From Hymenobacter yonginensis (lineage in GTDB: Bacteria; Bacteroidota; Bacteroidia; Cytophagales; Hymenobacteraceae), in contig NZ_CP115396.1 of NCBI RefSeq assembly GCF_027625995.1, positions 2,108,001 through 2,172,000 on the forward strand: DNA of 64,000 nucleotides, read 5' to 3'. This document shows, one piece after another, positions 1 through 9,077 of this stretch (within the stretch, counting starts at the first letter, position 1; each line of letters begins with the position of its first letter). Under the pieces are notes generated by a model. The model ran no database searches, had not been told where the DNA came from, and was given only the letters and a program-made list of their open reading frames with translations. The position numbers and the translations under genes were made by a program.

Positions 1-839
1 TGGAGCAGCGCCTCACCCAGGAAGCCACGCTGGTAAAGCCGCTGTATCTGGGGCTGGCCGTGTTTCTGGCGGTGCTGGCGGCGCTGTTTTTCCTGGTGCG
101 CCTGCCCGAGGTGGAAAGCCTGCCCGCCGATGAGGAAGCTGCCGCCGCGCAGGCCGCCGCCGAAACCGGCCGCCGCTCCGCCCTCGACTTCCGCCACCTG
201 GCCCTGGGCGTGGTGGCCATCTTCACCTACGTGGGCGTGGAAGTGGGCATCGGCTCGTTTATCATCCGCTACGGCGAAAGCCAGAACATCAGCCAGCTCA
301 GCGGCTTCACGCAGGAGCTGGTGCGCGGCCTGAGCGTGGCCACCAGCTGGGCCGCCGCTTTGTTCGGCAACACCCCCGACCCGATTGATACTAGCGGCGG
401 CTTCACTAAGGCCGTGGGCGCGGTGCTGGTGTCGTCGTACTGGTTTGGGGTGATGGTGGGCCGCATTGTCGGTATTCCGCTACTCACCCGCTTCGATGCC
501 CGCAAGCTGCTGGCCGGGGTTTGCGCCGCCGGCACGCTGTTCGTGCTGCTCTCCATCCTGAGCTCCGGCGAAACCGCGCTGTGGCTGGTGGTGCTGTGCG
601 GCCTCTGCAACGCCATCATCTGGCCGGTGGTGTTTCCGCTGGCCATTACGGGCCTGGGCAAATTCACCAAGCAGGGCTCGTCGTACCTGATTATGGCCAT
701 CGTGGGCGGGGCCATTATTCCGCCGCTGATGGGGCTGCTGGCCACGCACGGCGGCGGCATCCGGGTGGCGTTTGTGCTGCCGGCCCTCTGCTATGCCTAC
801 CTGCTGTTCTACGCCCTGAACGGCTACCGGGTGCGGTAA
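1..839 (+). CDS. Sugar MFS transporter (FucP-like), 3' part
   Basis: The frame is already open at the window edge and ends with TAA at 837-839, so the N-terminal part lies outside. About 279 codons are visible. They encode a run of long hydrophobic segments with short polar loops, as in the C-terminal half of a major facilitator. The segments around FTYVGVEVGIGSF and IMAIVGGAIIPPLMG resemble the FucP/glucose-galactose branch of Bacteroidota sugar:H+ symporters, which would place it in the inner membrane importing a hexose. The acidic Ala/Glu-rich loop early in the visible part fits the central cytoplasmic loop. The family call rests on remembered motifs; the exact sugar cannot be told. A strong terminator follows. 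Confidence 0.8.
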   Translation, partial: EQRLTQEATLVKPLYLGLAVFLAVLAALFFLVRLPEVESLPADEEAAAAQAAAETGRRSALDFRHLALGVVAIFTYVGVEVGIGSFIIRYGESQNISQLSGFTQELVRGLSVATSWAAALFGNTPDPIDTSGGFTKAVGAVLVSSYWFGVMVGRIVGIPLLTRFDARKLLAGVCAAGTLFVLLSILSSGETALWLVVLCGLCNAIIWPVVFPLAITGLGKFTKQGSSYLIMAIVGGAIIPPLMGLLATHGGGIRVAFVLPALCYAYLLFYALNGYRVR

Positions 840-869
840 CCTGAGTATCTCGCTGGAATCTCGCTTCAG

Positions 870-917
870 GCGGGTCAGAAAACGGCAGCCGGCCGGTTTC
901 TGACCCGCTTTTTTTTT
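870..917 (+). terminator. Intrinsic terminator after the MFS gene
   Basis: A 12-bp perfect inverted repeat (870-881 and 897-908) is followed by nine T residues. It sits 30 bases after the MFS stop codon and separates that gene from the rhodopsin. Confidence 0.85.
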
Positions 918-1077
918 GGCCCGATATGCCACCCCCAGCACCTGAGGGCACATTGCCGGGTAGGCCGGAAGCCGGCGGCTGTTTTTGTTGAACTTTTCCT
1001 TATCAAAAGCTAAACATTGAAACATATTAATTCTTTAATCAAGTGTAATTTCATTCTCACCCCCAACTCCTTACCTC

Positions 1078-1851
1078 ATGAAAACGGTATTACTCGACAT
1101 CATGCGTATTCCGGTTGACGACCCAGTGGCGTTTACCTTTTTCACGGGGTATATGGCCATGGCCGCTGCCTCCGTCTTCTTTCTGTTTGAGCGCAGCACC
1201 GTGGCCGACAAATGGAAAACTTCCCTGTTGGTTTCGGGCCTGATTACGGGCATTGCGGCCGTGCATTACTACTACATGCGCGACTACTACGTCAGCACCA
1301 ACGAAACCCCCATTGCCCTGCGCTACATCGACTGGACCCTGACCGTGCCGCTGATGGTGGTGGAATTCTACCTGCTGGTGCGGGCGGCGGGGGCCAAGGC
1401 GTCACTGCTCTGGAAGCTGATTCTGGCGGCCGTCATTATGCTGGTCTTCGGCTACATCGGCGAGGCCTTTACGGATGGCTCCATGGGCCACTCGGTGCTG
1501 TGGGGCTCCCTTTCCACGCTGGGCTACGTGTACATTCTGTACTCGGCCTGGATGGGCGAAGTAGCGCAGCTGGCGGCGGCCTCCAACTCGGTGGCCGTGC
1601 AGAAGGGCGTACGGGCGCTGGCCTGGTTTATCCTGGTCGGGTGGGCCATCTACCCCATCGGCTACATGGCCATGCCCGGCGGCTGGCTCGGTCCGGACGG
1701 AGCCGGCCTGCTCCGCCCCCACGACCTCGACCTGCTCTATAACATTGCCGATGCCATCAACAAAATCGGCTTCGGCTTGGTGGTCTACGGCATTGCCCGC
1801 AGCGAATCGGCGGTGAAAGTGGCGCCGGCCAACGCCGCTTCGGTGGTGTAG
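1078..1851 (+). CDS. Proteorhodopsin-type light-driven proton pump
   Basis: This 257-residue seven-helix protein is a type-1 rhodopsin. The helix C motif RYIDWTLTVPLMVVEF gives R82, D85, T89 and E96, the D-T-E set of proton pumps (acceptor D85, donor E96). H63 lies 22 residues before D85, as H75 does before D97 in marine proteorhodopsin. The retinal Schiff-base lysine is K229 in helix G (ADAINKIGFG), with D225 as second counterion. Met93 occupies the spectral-tuning site (proteorhodopsin 105), which predicts green absorption. Gly143 (in LWGSLST) aligns with the fenestration glycine that lets xanthorhodopsin-type pumps hold a carotenoid antenna. The retinal synthase gene follows 108 bp downstream, so the pair is probably co-transcribed. 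The start is the first ATG, after an AT-rich leader. Confidence 0.95.
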   Translation: MKTVLLDIMRIPVDDPVAFTFFTGYMAMAAASVFFLFERSTVADKWKTSLLVSGLITGIAAVHYYYMRDYYVSTNETPIALRYIDWTLTVPLMVVEFYLLVRAAGAKASLLWKLILAAVIMLVFGYIGEAFTDGSMGHSVLWGSLSTLGYVYILYSAWMGEVAQLAAASNSVAVQKGVRALAWFILVGWAIYPIGYMAMPGGWLGPDGAGLLRPHDLDLLYNIADAINKIGFGLVVYGIARSESAVKVAPANAASVV

Positions 1852-1959
1852 CTCCGGCAGGCCTTCCCGGCAAATCCCGCTTTTTGGAATTCACCGGCCG
1901 GCAGGCTGAGTTGCCCGACCCCGGCCAGCTCAGCCTGTTTGCCTTTCCACCCGTTTCCT

Positions 1960-2985
1960 ATGCGTCCTTTCCTTCGTGCCAGCACCGCCGCCCCCGCCTG
2001 GCCTCCACGCTATTATTCCTACGCGGCCGTGCTGCTGTTCATTGCGCTGGGGCGGCTGTTTCCGGCGCACGCCGGGCTGGTGCTGGGTTTGCCGCTGGCC
2101 GTGGGCATGGTGGCGCTGGGCGTAGCCCACGGCGCCTGCGACCAGCTGGTGGTGCCGGCCCTCGTCCCAACTGGCAACGCCCTGCGCACCTGGCGCTACT
2201 GGGGGCGGTTTCTGGGCGGCTACTTGGGGCTGGCAGCGGTGGTAGGGCTGCTCTGGTGGCAATGGCCCGCCGCTACTGTGGCTCTGTTTTTCCTGCTGAC
2301 TATGTGGCACTGGGGCTCGGCCGATGCGCCTGGCCCCACGCAGGTGCCCGTGGCCCAATGGCTGAGCCACAGCCTGCTGCGGGGCATGCTGCTGTTTGCC
2401 GTGCCCGCCATCTGGTGGCCCACCGAAACGGCCGGCATCGTAAATGATTTGCTGCGTTTCACGGGGGCGCGTCCCGTTGCCTTGCCACAGTTTGGAGCGG
2501 TAGCGGGCGTGCTGGGCACGGTGGTAGCGGTCGGGCACGGGCTGCTCTGGCTCTGGTATGCCCGGCACCGGCGCTGGGCGCTGCTGCAACGCGAGCTAAC
2601 GGAGCTGCTGGTCCTGGGAATGTTGCTGCTGCTGCTGCCGCCGCGCTGGTCGGTGGTGGTGTACTTTGTGTTCTGGCACAGCTTGCAGCACGTGCTGCGC
2701 CTCACGGGCTGGCTGGGCTACGGCAGCTCCGCCCTCCGTTCCCGCCAAGCGCTGCTGTCGCAGCTCTGGTTTTTCCTGCGCCAAGCTGCGCCCCTGCTGC
2801 TGCTTAGCTGCGCCGCGCTGCTGGTAGTGGGCCGCCTGCTGGCCAGCCGCCTGCCCGACGCGCCGGCCTGGTTTAGTTTGGCGCTGGTAGTGGCCTCTAT
2901 CGTGACACTGCCGCACGCGCTGCTCGTGACGCTGGTGATGGATGCCCCCCAGCGGATGCGCGCTGCGGCCCGCCCCGCCGCCTGA
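1960..2985 (+). CDS. blh: Brp/Blh family beta-carotene 15,15'-dioxygenase
   Basis: This predicted polytopic membrane enzyme (341 residues from ATG 1960; a TTG seven codons upstream is less likely) cleaves beta-carotene into two molecules of retinal, the chromophore of the rhodopsin encoded just upstream. Family signatures are visible: GVAHGACDQ, MWHWGSAD, FWHSLQHVLRL and LPHALLVTLVMD, whose histidines are the expected iron ligands. Long hydrophobic helices lie between them. Close spacing behind the rhodopsin gene is the arrangement known from many proteorhodopsin-bearing bacteria. No carotenoid biosynthesis genes are in the window, so beta-carotene must come from elsewhere in the genome. Confidence 0.93.
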   Translation: MRPFLRASTAAPAWPPRYYSYAAVLLFIALGRLFPAHAGLVLGLPLAVGMVALGVAHGACDQLVVPALVPTGNALRTWRYWGRFLGGYLGLAAVVGLLWWQWPAATVALFFLLTMWHWGSADAPGPTQVPVAQWLSHSLLRGMLLFAVPAIWWPTETAGIVNDLLRFTGARPVALPQFGAVAGVLGTVVAVGHGLLWLWYARHRRWALLQRELTELLVLGMLLLLLPPRWSVVVYFVFWHSLQHVLRLTGWLGYGSSALRSRQALLSQLWFFLRQAAPLLLLSCAALLVVGRLLASRLPDAPAWFSLALVVASIVTLPHALLVTLVMDAPQRMRAAARPAA

Positions 2986-3090
2986 TCTGCCCCGGGCTCC
3001 GCTGACGTGCCGCCCCCTTCCCACAAGGCCCCGCCGGGCCCCGAGGGAGTGGGGCGGCATTTGTGTGGGCAGGAGCCGGCCACAACCCGT

Positions 3091-3098
3091 TACCTTTG
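3091..3098 (+). promoter_or_regulatory. Bacteroidota -7 box for murB
   Basis: TACCTTTG matches the TAnnTTTG consensus of the Bacteroidota housekeeping sigma factor and lies 32 bp before the murB ATG. No TTG is present at the ideal -33 distance; TTTG at 3060 is too far away. Confidence 0.5.
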
Positions 3099-3130
3099 CC
3101 CGGCAACCCTTTCCGCTTACTGCTACCGCT

Positions 3131-4159
3131 ATGGCCCCGGCTCCCGTTCTGGAACACCACGTTTCGCTTCGCCCCTACAACACGTTTGGCCTCGATGTGC
3201 AGGCGCGCCTGTTTGCCCGCTTCCACTCCGTAGACGAGCTGCGCGCGCTGCTGGCGCTACCCGAGGTGCAGGCCGCCGAAAAGCTGGTACTGGGCGGTGG
3301 CTCCAACCTGCTCTTCACCCAGGATTTCGACGGCGTAGTGCTCAAAAACGAAATCCGCGGCCTGGAAATCATCAGCCAGGACGATGAATCGGCATTGGTG
3401 CGCTCCGGGGCCGGCGAGAGCTGGCACGGCCTCGTGCAGTACGCCCTCGACCAGGATTTGAGCGGCATCGAAAACCTATCGTTGATTCCGGGTACGGTGG
3501 GCGCTGCGCCGCTGCAGAACATCGGGGCCTACGGGGCCGAGCTCAAGGACACGTTTGAGCAGCTAGAGGCGTTGGAAACGGCCACCGGCCAGTTGCGCAC
3601 GTTTTCGGCCCAGGAGTGCGGCTTCGGCTACCGCGAAAGTGTGTTCAAGGGGGCGCTGAAAAACCAGTACATCGTGACCGGCGTGCTGCTGCGCCTGCAC
3701 CGCCGCGCCCAGCCCAACGTGCGCTACGGCGACATTCAGACCACCCTGCAGGACATGGGCGTGGCCGACGAGCCCACGCCGCGCCAGGTGAGCGAGGCCG
3801 TGAGCAGCATCCGGCGCAGCAAGCTCCCCGACCCGGCCCAGATCGGCAATGCCGGCTCGTTCTTCAAAAACCCAGAAATCTCGCAGGCCCGCTTCGATGA
3901 GCTGAAAGCCCGCTACGAAGGCCTGCCCGGCTACCCCGTGCCCGGCGGCGTGAAAGTGCCGGCCGCCTGGCTAATAGAGCAATGCGGCTGGAAAGGCCTG
4001 CGCCGCGGCCCCCACGGCGTGCACGACCGGCAGGCGCTGGTGCTCGTCAACCACGGCGGCGCGCAGGGCCAGGACATCCGCGACCTGGCTTACGAAATCA
4101 TTGCCTCAGTTCGGGAAAAGTTCGGCATCGAGCTGCATCCCGAAGTAAATATTATGTAA
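3131..4159 (+). CDS. murB: UDP-N-acetylenolpyruvoylglucosamine reductase
   Basis: MurB reduces UDP-GlcNAc-enolpyruvate to UDP-MurNAc with NADPH and FAD in cytoplasmic peptidoglycan precursor synthesis. From ATG 3131 it has 342 residues, the length of the E. coli (type I) enzyme. FAD-domain motifs are NTFGLDVQA, VLGGGSNLLFT and IPGTVGAAPLQNIGAYG. The proton-donor serine is S243 (GNAGSFFKNP), with R168 (GYRES) and E338 (ELHPEVN) completing the active site. The frame is open for 63 codons further upstream, but that stretch overlaps the blh 3' end and lacks MurB-like sequence, while a TAnnTTTG box sits just before ATG 3131. Confidence 0.97.
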   Translation: MAPAPVLEHHVSLRPYNTFGLDVQARLFARFHSVDELRALLALPEVQAAEKLVLGGGSNLLFTQDFDGVVLKNEIRGLEIISQDDESALVRSGAGESWHGLVQYALDQDLSGIENLSLIPGTVGAAPLQNIGAYGAELKDTFEQLEALETATGQLRTFSAQECGFGYRESVFKGALKNQYIVTGVLLRLHRRAQPNVRYGDIQTTLQDMGVADEPTPRQVSEAVSSIRRSKLPDPAQIGNAGSFFKNPEISQARFDELKARYEGLPGYPVPGGVKVPAAWLIEQCGWKGLRRGPHGVHDRQALVLVNHGGAQGQDIRDLAYEIIASVREKFGIELHPEVNIM

Positions 4160-4253
4160 GCTTTATATAATCTATTGGCGACCTAGTCAGGAATTTGCAG
4201 CTTTGCGGCCAACGACGCACCTTGCGTCCCATTCTGCAACTCCCGCTTCCTGC

Positions 4254-5276
4254 ATGTTTCTGCGCCGGCCCGCCCTGTTTCTTTGCTTCCTGCTTTTATC
4301 ACTGACTGTTTCACCGGCCTGGGCGCAGGCGCCGCAGTTTCTGCGGCTGGGGCAGGCCCGGCGGGCCGCGCTGGGGTCGGTGCTCCTTGTGCGCGGCGTG
4401 GTGGCCAACGGGCCCGAACTGGGCGGCGTGCGTTACCTGCTCGACCAGACCGCCGGCCTAGCGGCCTATTCCAACGTCCCGGCCTTTGTGGCGCTGCAGC
4501 CCGGCGACAGTGTGGAGCTGCAGGGCACGCTGCGCAACTACAACGGGCTGCTGGAGCTCACCACCATCACCCGGGCCCGGCGGCTGGCCCAGCACCGCCC
4601 GCTGCCACTGCACGAGGTAGCCTTCGAAGACCTAGCCAGCGTCTACGACGAAGCCTTTGAGAGCCGCCTGGTGCGTATCACCGGCGTACCGTTTCTGACC
4701 ACCATGGCCGGGGTAACGGCGCGCACCCTGACGGCCAGCACCAGCTACCTGCTGGGTGGCCAGCACGGGGCCGTGCTGCGGGTGCAGGCCACGGCCGGCG
4801 GGGTGCAGGGCCTGGTAGGGGCCCCAGCGCCCAGCGGCGAGTTTTCGGTGATGGGCCTGATGGGGCAGTACGCGCCCGGCGGGGGCCGTGGCTTCTACCA
4901 ACTGCTGCCCCGCTCCTACGCCGATCTGGAAGTAGGCTTCGGCAAGCCGGTGGTGGTGGGTGTGCCCGTAGCCCTCGAAACCAGCCCGCAAACCGTGAAG
5001 CTGCAGTTCACCACCCTCAACCCCGGCGACACCCGCATCGATTTTGGCCGCACCGGCGAGCTGGAATCGGTGGTCACCAACGCGGCCCTCACCACCACGC
5101 ACGTCATCACGCTCACGGGCCTGCGGCCGGGCACCACCTACCACGTACGGGCCTCCTCCACCAATGAGGCCGGCAACTCCCTGAGCCCGGTGGTACTCAT
5201 TGCCACCGACTCGCGCCGCCGCAGTGCCGCCAGCGCCGGCGAGCCCACCGATCCGGCCCAGGCCCCCAAAGACTAG
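4254..5276 (+). CDS. Secreted OB-like/FN3-like protein, paralogue 1 of 3
   Basis: This 340-residue protein begins with a clear Sec signal peptide (cleavage near AWAQA). A beta-rich module follows with the pattern VRGVVANGPELGG..YLLDQTAGLAAYS and LQPGDSVELQGTL, which resembles OB-fold modules (DUF5689 or YhcR-OBF type) found in extracellular nucleases. The C-terminal ~90 residues look like fibronectin type III, with TTHVITLTGLRPGTTYHV as the conserved strand pattern. It aligns end to end with the next gene and with the first ~330 residues of the third. It has no HKD motif and no T9SS tail. A substrate-binding partner of the third protein is possible but unproven. The start is ATG 4254, chosen because it opens the signal peptide. 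Confidence 0.75.
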   Translation: MFLRRPALFLCFLLLSLTVSPAWAQAPQFLRLGQARRAALGSVLLVRGVVANGPELGGVRYLLDQTAGLAAYSNVPAFVALQPGDSVELQGTLRNYNGLLELTTITRARRLAQHRPLPLHEVAFEDLASVYDEAFESRLVRITGVPFLTTMAGVTARTLTASTSYLLGGQHGAVLRVQATAGGVQGLVGAPAPSGEFSVMGLMGQYAPGGGRGFYQLLPRSYADLEVGFGKPVVVGVPVALETSPQTVKLQFTTLNPGDTRIDFGRTGELESVVTNAALTTTHVITLTGLRPGTTYHVRASSTNEAGNSLSPVVLIATDSRRRSAASAGEPTDPAQAPKD

Positions 5277-5636
5277 CCGCAGGTGCTTCGAGGTGTTGCC
5301 TCCGCCCGGCTTCCATCCGCCGCACATGCTGGCGGCGCCGATACGCAGCGGCAGCCAGCAAAATTGCATCCTAATGTTACCGTTATGTAATCATTCTGGA
5401 CCAACCGGTACCATTCCGGCGTTGCTGGCGGCGGCACGAATGCTTTTAACTGAATCGTTTAGGCTTCTGCCCGCTTCTTCTGCCTGACTTCCGGGACGCA
5501 AAAAAGGCGCCGGCCGGGCATGAGGCTTTGCCGGGCTTATTGTATTTTTACCGAAACCTCTTTCCGGCATTTTTCCATCTGCCGGCCCGCTCTGCCGCTC
5601 TCCGCTCCTCCCCAACCCAACCGCTCACGCTCCCTC
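5277..5636 (+). other. Intergenic stretch, no gene seen
   Basis: These 360 bases between the first two paralogues hold no convincing gene, no clear TAnnTTTG box and no strong hairpin. A slightly AT-richer patch lies around 5370-5400 and another around 5535-5555. Confidence 0.5.
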
Positions 5637-6620
5637 ATGAAAATTCTGCTACTCCCTGCTCTGGTAATCAGCGCCTTGTCGTCGGCGCACGCCCAGCCCG
5701 GCCACGCGCCGGCGGCCTCCTCGCTCAGCACCATCCAGGCGGCTCGTCTGGCTGGGCCCGGCGCTACCGTTACCGTGCGCGGCATTGTCAGCAACGGCTC
5801 CGAACTGGGGCAGCTGCGCTTTGTGCAGGACAAGCACGCCGGCCTGGCGGCTTTCTCGCTCAACAACCCCAACTTTTCCGCTCTGCAGCCCGGCGACAGT
5901 GTGCTGCTGACGGGCACGCTCAAAAACTACAGCGGCCTGCTGGAAATGGACCCCGTGACGAGCGTGCAGAAGCTGGCCGGTGGCCGCCGCATCCCCATGC
6001 TGGAAACCACGGCTGCCGCAGCTACCACCCTGTTCACTGAAACCAACGAAGGCCGCCTGATCCGCATCAAAGGCCTGAGCAGCCTCACGGCCCCCGACGG
6101 CACCCCGGCCGAGGCCCTCAAAGGCAACACCAACTACCTGCTCGACGGGCAGAAGGCCACCCCAATCCGCGTCAACATTGCCTCTACCGGCGAAACCGGG
6201 CTGGTGGGCAAAACCATCCCGGCCGGCAGCTACGATCTGCTGGGCGTGCTCAGCCAGTTCACCAACACCGGTACCGGCGGCTACCAGCTGCTGCCCCGCC
6301 TCAGCACCGACTTTGTAGTGGGCGGCGGCCTGCCAATGATTGTGGCCGAGCCCATTCCCACGGCCATCAGCCGCTCGGGCTTCACGGTGCAGTTTGCCAC
6401 CCGCAACCCCGCCACCGCCACCGTGGAGTATGGCAAAACCAGCGAGTTGGGCCAGAAAGTGCAGCTCAACACGCCCGGCCTCTCGCACGCCATCACCCTC
6501 ACCGACCTGGAGCCCGGCACCGTGTACTACGTGCGGGTTTCGGCCACCAACGCCGTGGGCACCTCGGCGGCCCCGGCCGTGCCCATGATTACGGATACCA
6601 AGAAGCGCGCCATCCGGTAG
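5637..6620 (+). CDS. Secreted OB-like/FN3-like protein, paralogue 2 of 3
   Basis: This 327-residue protein has a signal peptide (MKILLLPALVISALSSAHA) and the same layout as its upstream neighbour. The OB-like module carries TVTVRGIVSNGSELGQL..VQDKHAGLAAFS and PGDSVLLTGTLKNYSGLLEM; the middle part contains the QLLPRL pattern; the FN3-like end carries HAITLTDLEPGTVYYVRVSATN. It ends in a basic Lys/Arg tail without T9SS signal or catalytic motif. The shared VRGIV-NG-ELG and GYQLLPRL segments show that all three genes arose by tandem duplication. Function unknown; extracytoplasmic binding is the safest statement. Confidence 0.75.
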   Translation: MKILLLPALVISALSSAHAQPGHAPAASSLSTIQAARLAGPGATVTVRGIVSNGSELGQLRFVQDKHAGLAAFSLNNPNFSALQPGDSVLLTGTLKNYSGLLEMDPVTSVQKLAGGRRIPMLETTAAAATTLFTETNEGRLIRIKGLSSLTAPDGTPAEALKGNTNYLLDGQKATPIRVNIASTGETGLVGKTIPAGSYDLLGVLSQFTNTGTGGYQLLPRLSTDFVVGGGLPMIVAEPIPTAISRSGFTVQFATRNPATATVEYGKTSELGQKVQLNTPGLSHAITLTDLEPGTVYYVRVSATNAVGTSAAPAVPMITDTKKRAIR

Positions 6621-6738
6621 CAGCACCGTTTTTTTGCGAGCTGCCGCCGCCCCGGCAAGCGGTTTTCTGCCTGAAAGTCAGGATATTTGCAGCCGCTTTT
6701 GGTTTCAGCCTTTCGCATTCCCTTTTCTTTTTTCCTGC

Positions 6739-9057
6739 ATGAAGAAATTTACTCTGCTGGCCTTGCTTTGCGGCATGGCTGCTTTCCGGCCTGCCCAGGC
6801 CCAGACGGCCATTACGATTGCCGCAGCCCGGGCCCAGGCGCCGGCCTTCAACACGTCGGGTGCCACCGTCACGGTGCGCGGCATCGTCACGAACGGGCCC
6901 GAGCTGGGGGCCATCCGCTACATTCAGGACGGCACGGCCGGCATCGGGGTGTACTCCACCACGCTCACCACGGGCGTTGTGCCCGGCGACTCTATCATCG
7001 TGACGGGCACGCTCAAGGATTTCCGCGGTTTGCTGGAGCTGGACCCGGTGTCGTCGTTGACGGTGCTGGCCGGCAACCGGCCGCTGCCGGCGCCGGTGCA
7101 GTTTCCAGCCGGGGGCTTCACGGCCGCCTACGCTGAGCAATATGAAGGCCGCCTGGTGCAGCTCACCGGCGCCACGTCCATCAACACGTCCACTGGCGCG
7201 GCTGTCACGTCGTTCAGCAGCACCACGTTCCGCATCAACAACAACGCCGCTACGGTGCTGTATGTGAATGCGGCCTCCACCGGCCCGTACGGCCTCATCG
7301 GCAAACCCTCGCCTACCGGCACGTTTGATGCTGTGGGCATCATGAGCCAGTTCACGACCACGGCCCCGACGCCAACGGCCGCCGGCTATCAACTGCTGCC
7401 GCGCCTCTACGAGGACTTCCGCCAGGGCAACACGCCCAACGTGGTGAACACGCCCTTCCCGACCAACATCACCACCTCGGGCTTCACGGTGAACTTCCTC
7501 ACCCAAAACGCCGGCAACACCAAGCTGGAGTACGCCACCAGCGCTACCGGCCCGTTCACGGCCGTGACCAGCGCCGCCAGCACCACCAGCCACAGCCTGG
7601 CCATCACGGGCCTGCAGCCTGCCACGGTGTACTTCGTGAAAGCCAGCTCCACCAACGCCACCGGCCTGTCGGAGTCGCGCGTGGTGCCCATGATTACGGC
7701 CTCGCTTTCCAGCGGCAAGATGCGCGCCTACTTCACCAACCCGGTGAACAACACGCTGGCCCTGCCCGGCAACAACGCCCTGTTCCTGCCCAGCGGCACC
7801 GTGGCCGACACGCTGGCCCGCTACATCGGCCGCGCCACTACCACGCTCGATATTGCCATCTACAACTGGAACAGCCCCACCATTCTGGCGGCCGTGAATG
7901 CCGCCCAGGCCCGCGGCGTGCGGGTGCGCGTGATTTATGAGGACGACAACGCCAACGTGAGCGTACCGGGCCTGAACGCCGGCGTAAACCGCACCGGCCG
8001 CACCCAGACCGGCACCGGCACCATCCAGGGCATCATGCACAACAAGTTTGTGATTATCGATGCCGAGGACCCCAACCCCAACGTACCGTGGGTGTGGACC
8101 GGCTCTACCAACTGGACCGGCGCGCAGCTGTCCACGGACCGCAACAACGTGATTGTGGTGCAGGACCAGGCCCTGGCCCGCGTGTACAAGATGGAGTTCG
8201 AGGAAATGTGGGGCGGCAGCGGCGCTGCCACGGGCGCCGTGAAATTCGGCTCGCGCAAAACCGACAACACCCCGCACTACCTCAACATCGGCGGCAAGCT
8301 GGTGGAGTCGTGGTTCTCGCCCACCGACAACGTGAACGGCCGCCTCATCGACGCCATCCGCACGGCCGACTTCGACCTGCACATTGCCACCATGCTCAAC
8401 ACCCAGACCGACATCGGGCGCGCCATCCGCGACCAGGTGCTGCTGCGTAACATGGCGGCCTGCACCGAGGTGCTCAACAACGACACCAGCTCCACCAACT
8501 CGGGTGCCGTGCTGCGCACCATCCGGCAGGCCATCGGGGCCCGCGGCATGGTGAAAAACACCAGCGGCATCATGCACCACAAGTATGCCATCATCGACGC
8601 CGGCGCCTCACAGTCGGACCCGCAGGTGTTTGTGGGCTCGCACAACTGGAGCCTCTCGGCCAACACCGAGAATGACGAAAACACGCTCATCGTGCACGAG
8701 CCGCGCATCGTGAACCAGTACTACCAGGAGTTCGCGGCCCGCATTGCCGAGCAGAACCGCGGCGTGCAGGTCTGCAACTTGGTGCTGAGCAACCGGAACG
8801 CCACCGTGCAGCAAAGCAGCGTGCAGGTGTACCCCAACCCGACGCGCGGCCAGTTTGCCGTGCGCCTGCAGGCTGGCAAGGCCCGCACCGCCACCATCAC
8901 CCTGCGCGACGCCACCGGCCGCGTGGTGCTCAACCAAACCAGCACCCTCTCCGGCCAGGACGTGGCCGTGGACGCCTCGCAGCTGCCCGCCGGCCTATAC
9001 ATGGTGCAAATCGTGACGCCCGAAGCCACGCAGATGAGCCGCGTGGTGGTTGAGTAG
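6739..9057 (+). CDS. T9SS-exported phospholipase D-like protein with OB and FN3 modules
   Basis: This 772-residue protein has a signal peptide (1-22), an OB-like module (about 35-110), a middle region to ~230, an FN3-like module (about 235-325), two phospholipase D domains and a T9SS sorting domain. The HKD motifs are H434-K436-D441 (MHNKFVIID, followed by GSTNW) and H613-K615-D620 (MHHKYAIID, followed by GSHNW). Each has the catalytic histidine and lysine, so the pair can form one active site, cutting a phosphodiester in phospholipid or nucleic acid. The end (VYPNPTRGQF... to LPAGLYMVQI) is a type A T9SS tail, so it should reach the cell surface or medium. The OB module makes a nuclease somewhat likelier than a phospholipase; that is inference. 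Confidence 0.9.
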   Translation: MKKFTLLALLCGMAAFRPAQAQTAITIAAARAQAPAFNTSGATVTVRGIVTNGPELGAIRYIQDGTAGIGVYSTTLTTGVVPGDSIIVTGTLKDFRGLLELDPVSSLTVLAGNRPLPAPVQFPAGGFTAAYAEQYEGRLVQLTGATSINTSTGAAVTSFSSTTFRINNNAATVLYVNAASTGPYGLIGKPSPTGTFDAVGIMSQFTTTAPTPTAAGYQLLPRLYEDFRQGNTPNVVNTPFPTNITTSGFTVNFLTQNAGNTKLEYATSATGPFTAVTSAASTTSHSLAITGLQPATVYFVKASSTNATGLSESRVVPMITASLSSGKMRAYFTNPVNNTLALPGNNALFLPSGTVADTLARYIGRATTTLDIAIYNWNSPTILAAVNAAQARGVRVRVIYEDDNANVSVPGLNAGVNRTGRTQTGTGTIQGIMHNKFVIIDAEDPNPNVPWVWTGSTNWTGAQLSTDRNNVIVVQDQALARVYKMEFEEMWGGSGAATGAVKFGSRKTDNTPHYLNIGGKLVESWFSPTDNVNGRLIDAIRTADFDLHIATMLNTQTDIGRAIRDQVLLRNMAACTEVLNNDTSSTNSGAVLRTIRQAIGARGMVKNTSGIMHHKYAIIDAGASQSDPQVFVGSHNWSLSANTENDENTLIVHEPRIVNQYYQEFAARIAEQNRGVQVCNLVLSNRNATVQQSSVQVYPNPTRGQFAVRLQAGKARTATITLRDATGRVVLNQTSTLSGQDVAVDASQLPAGLYMVQIVTPEATQMSRVVVE

Positions 9058-9077
9058 GCTTCTCGCAGTACGCCCAT

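Noticed and set aside
1078-1851. Sodium- or chloride-pumping rhodopsin
   Set aside because: The motif is D-T-E, not N-D-Q or N-T-Q.
2942-3130. An N-terminal extension of MurB
   Set aside because: It overlaps the blh end, lacks MurB similarity and precedes a -7 box placed just before ATG 3131.
6589-8580. A 663-codon frame on the minus strand opposite the PLD gene
   Set aside because: GC-rich codon-position shadow; composition is Gly/His/Ala/Val-rich with no domain, while the plus strand has signal peptide, HKD motifs and T9SS tail.
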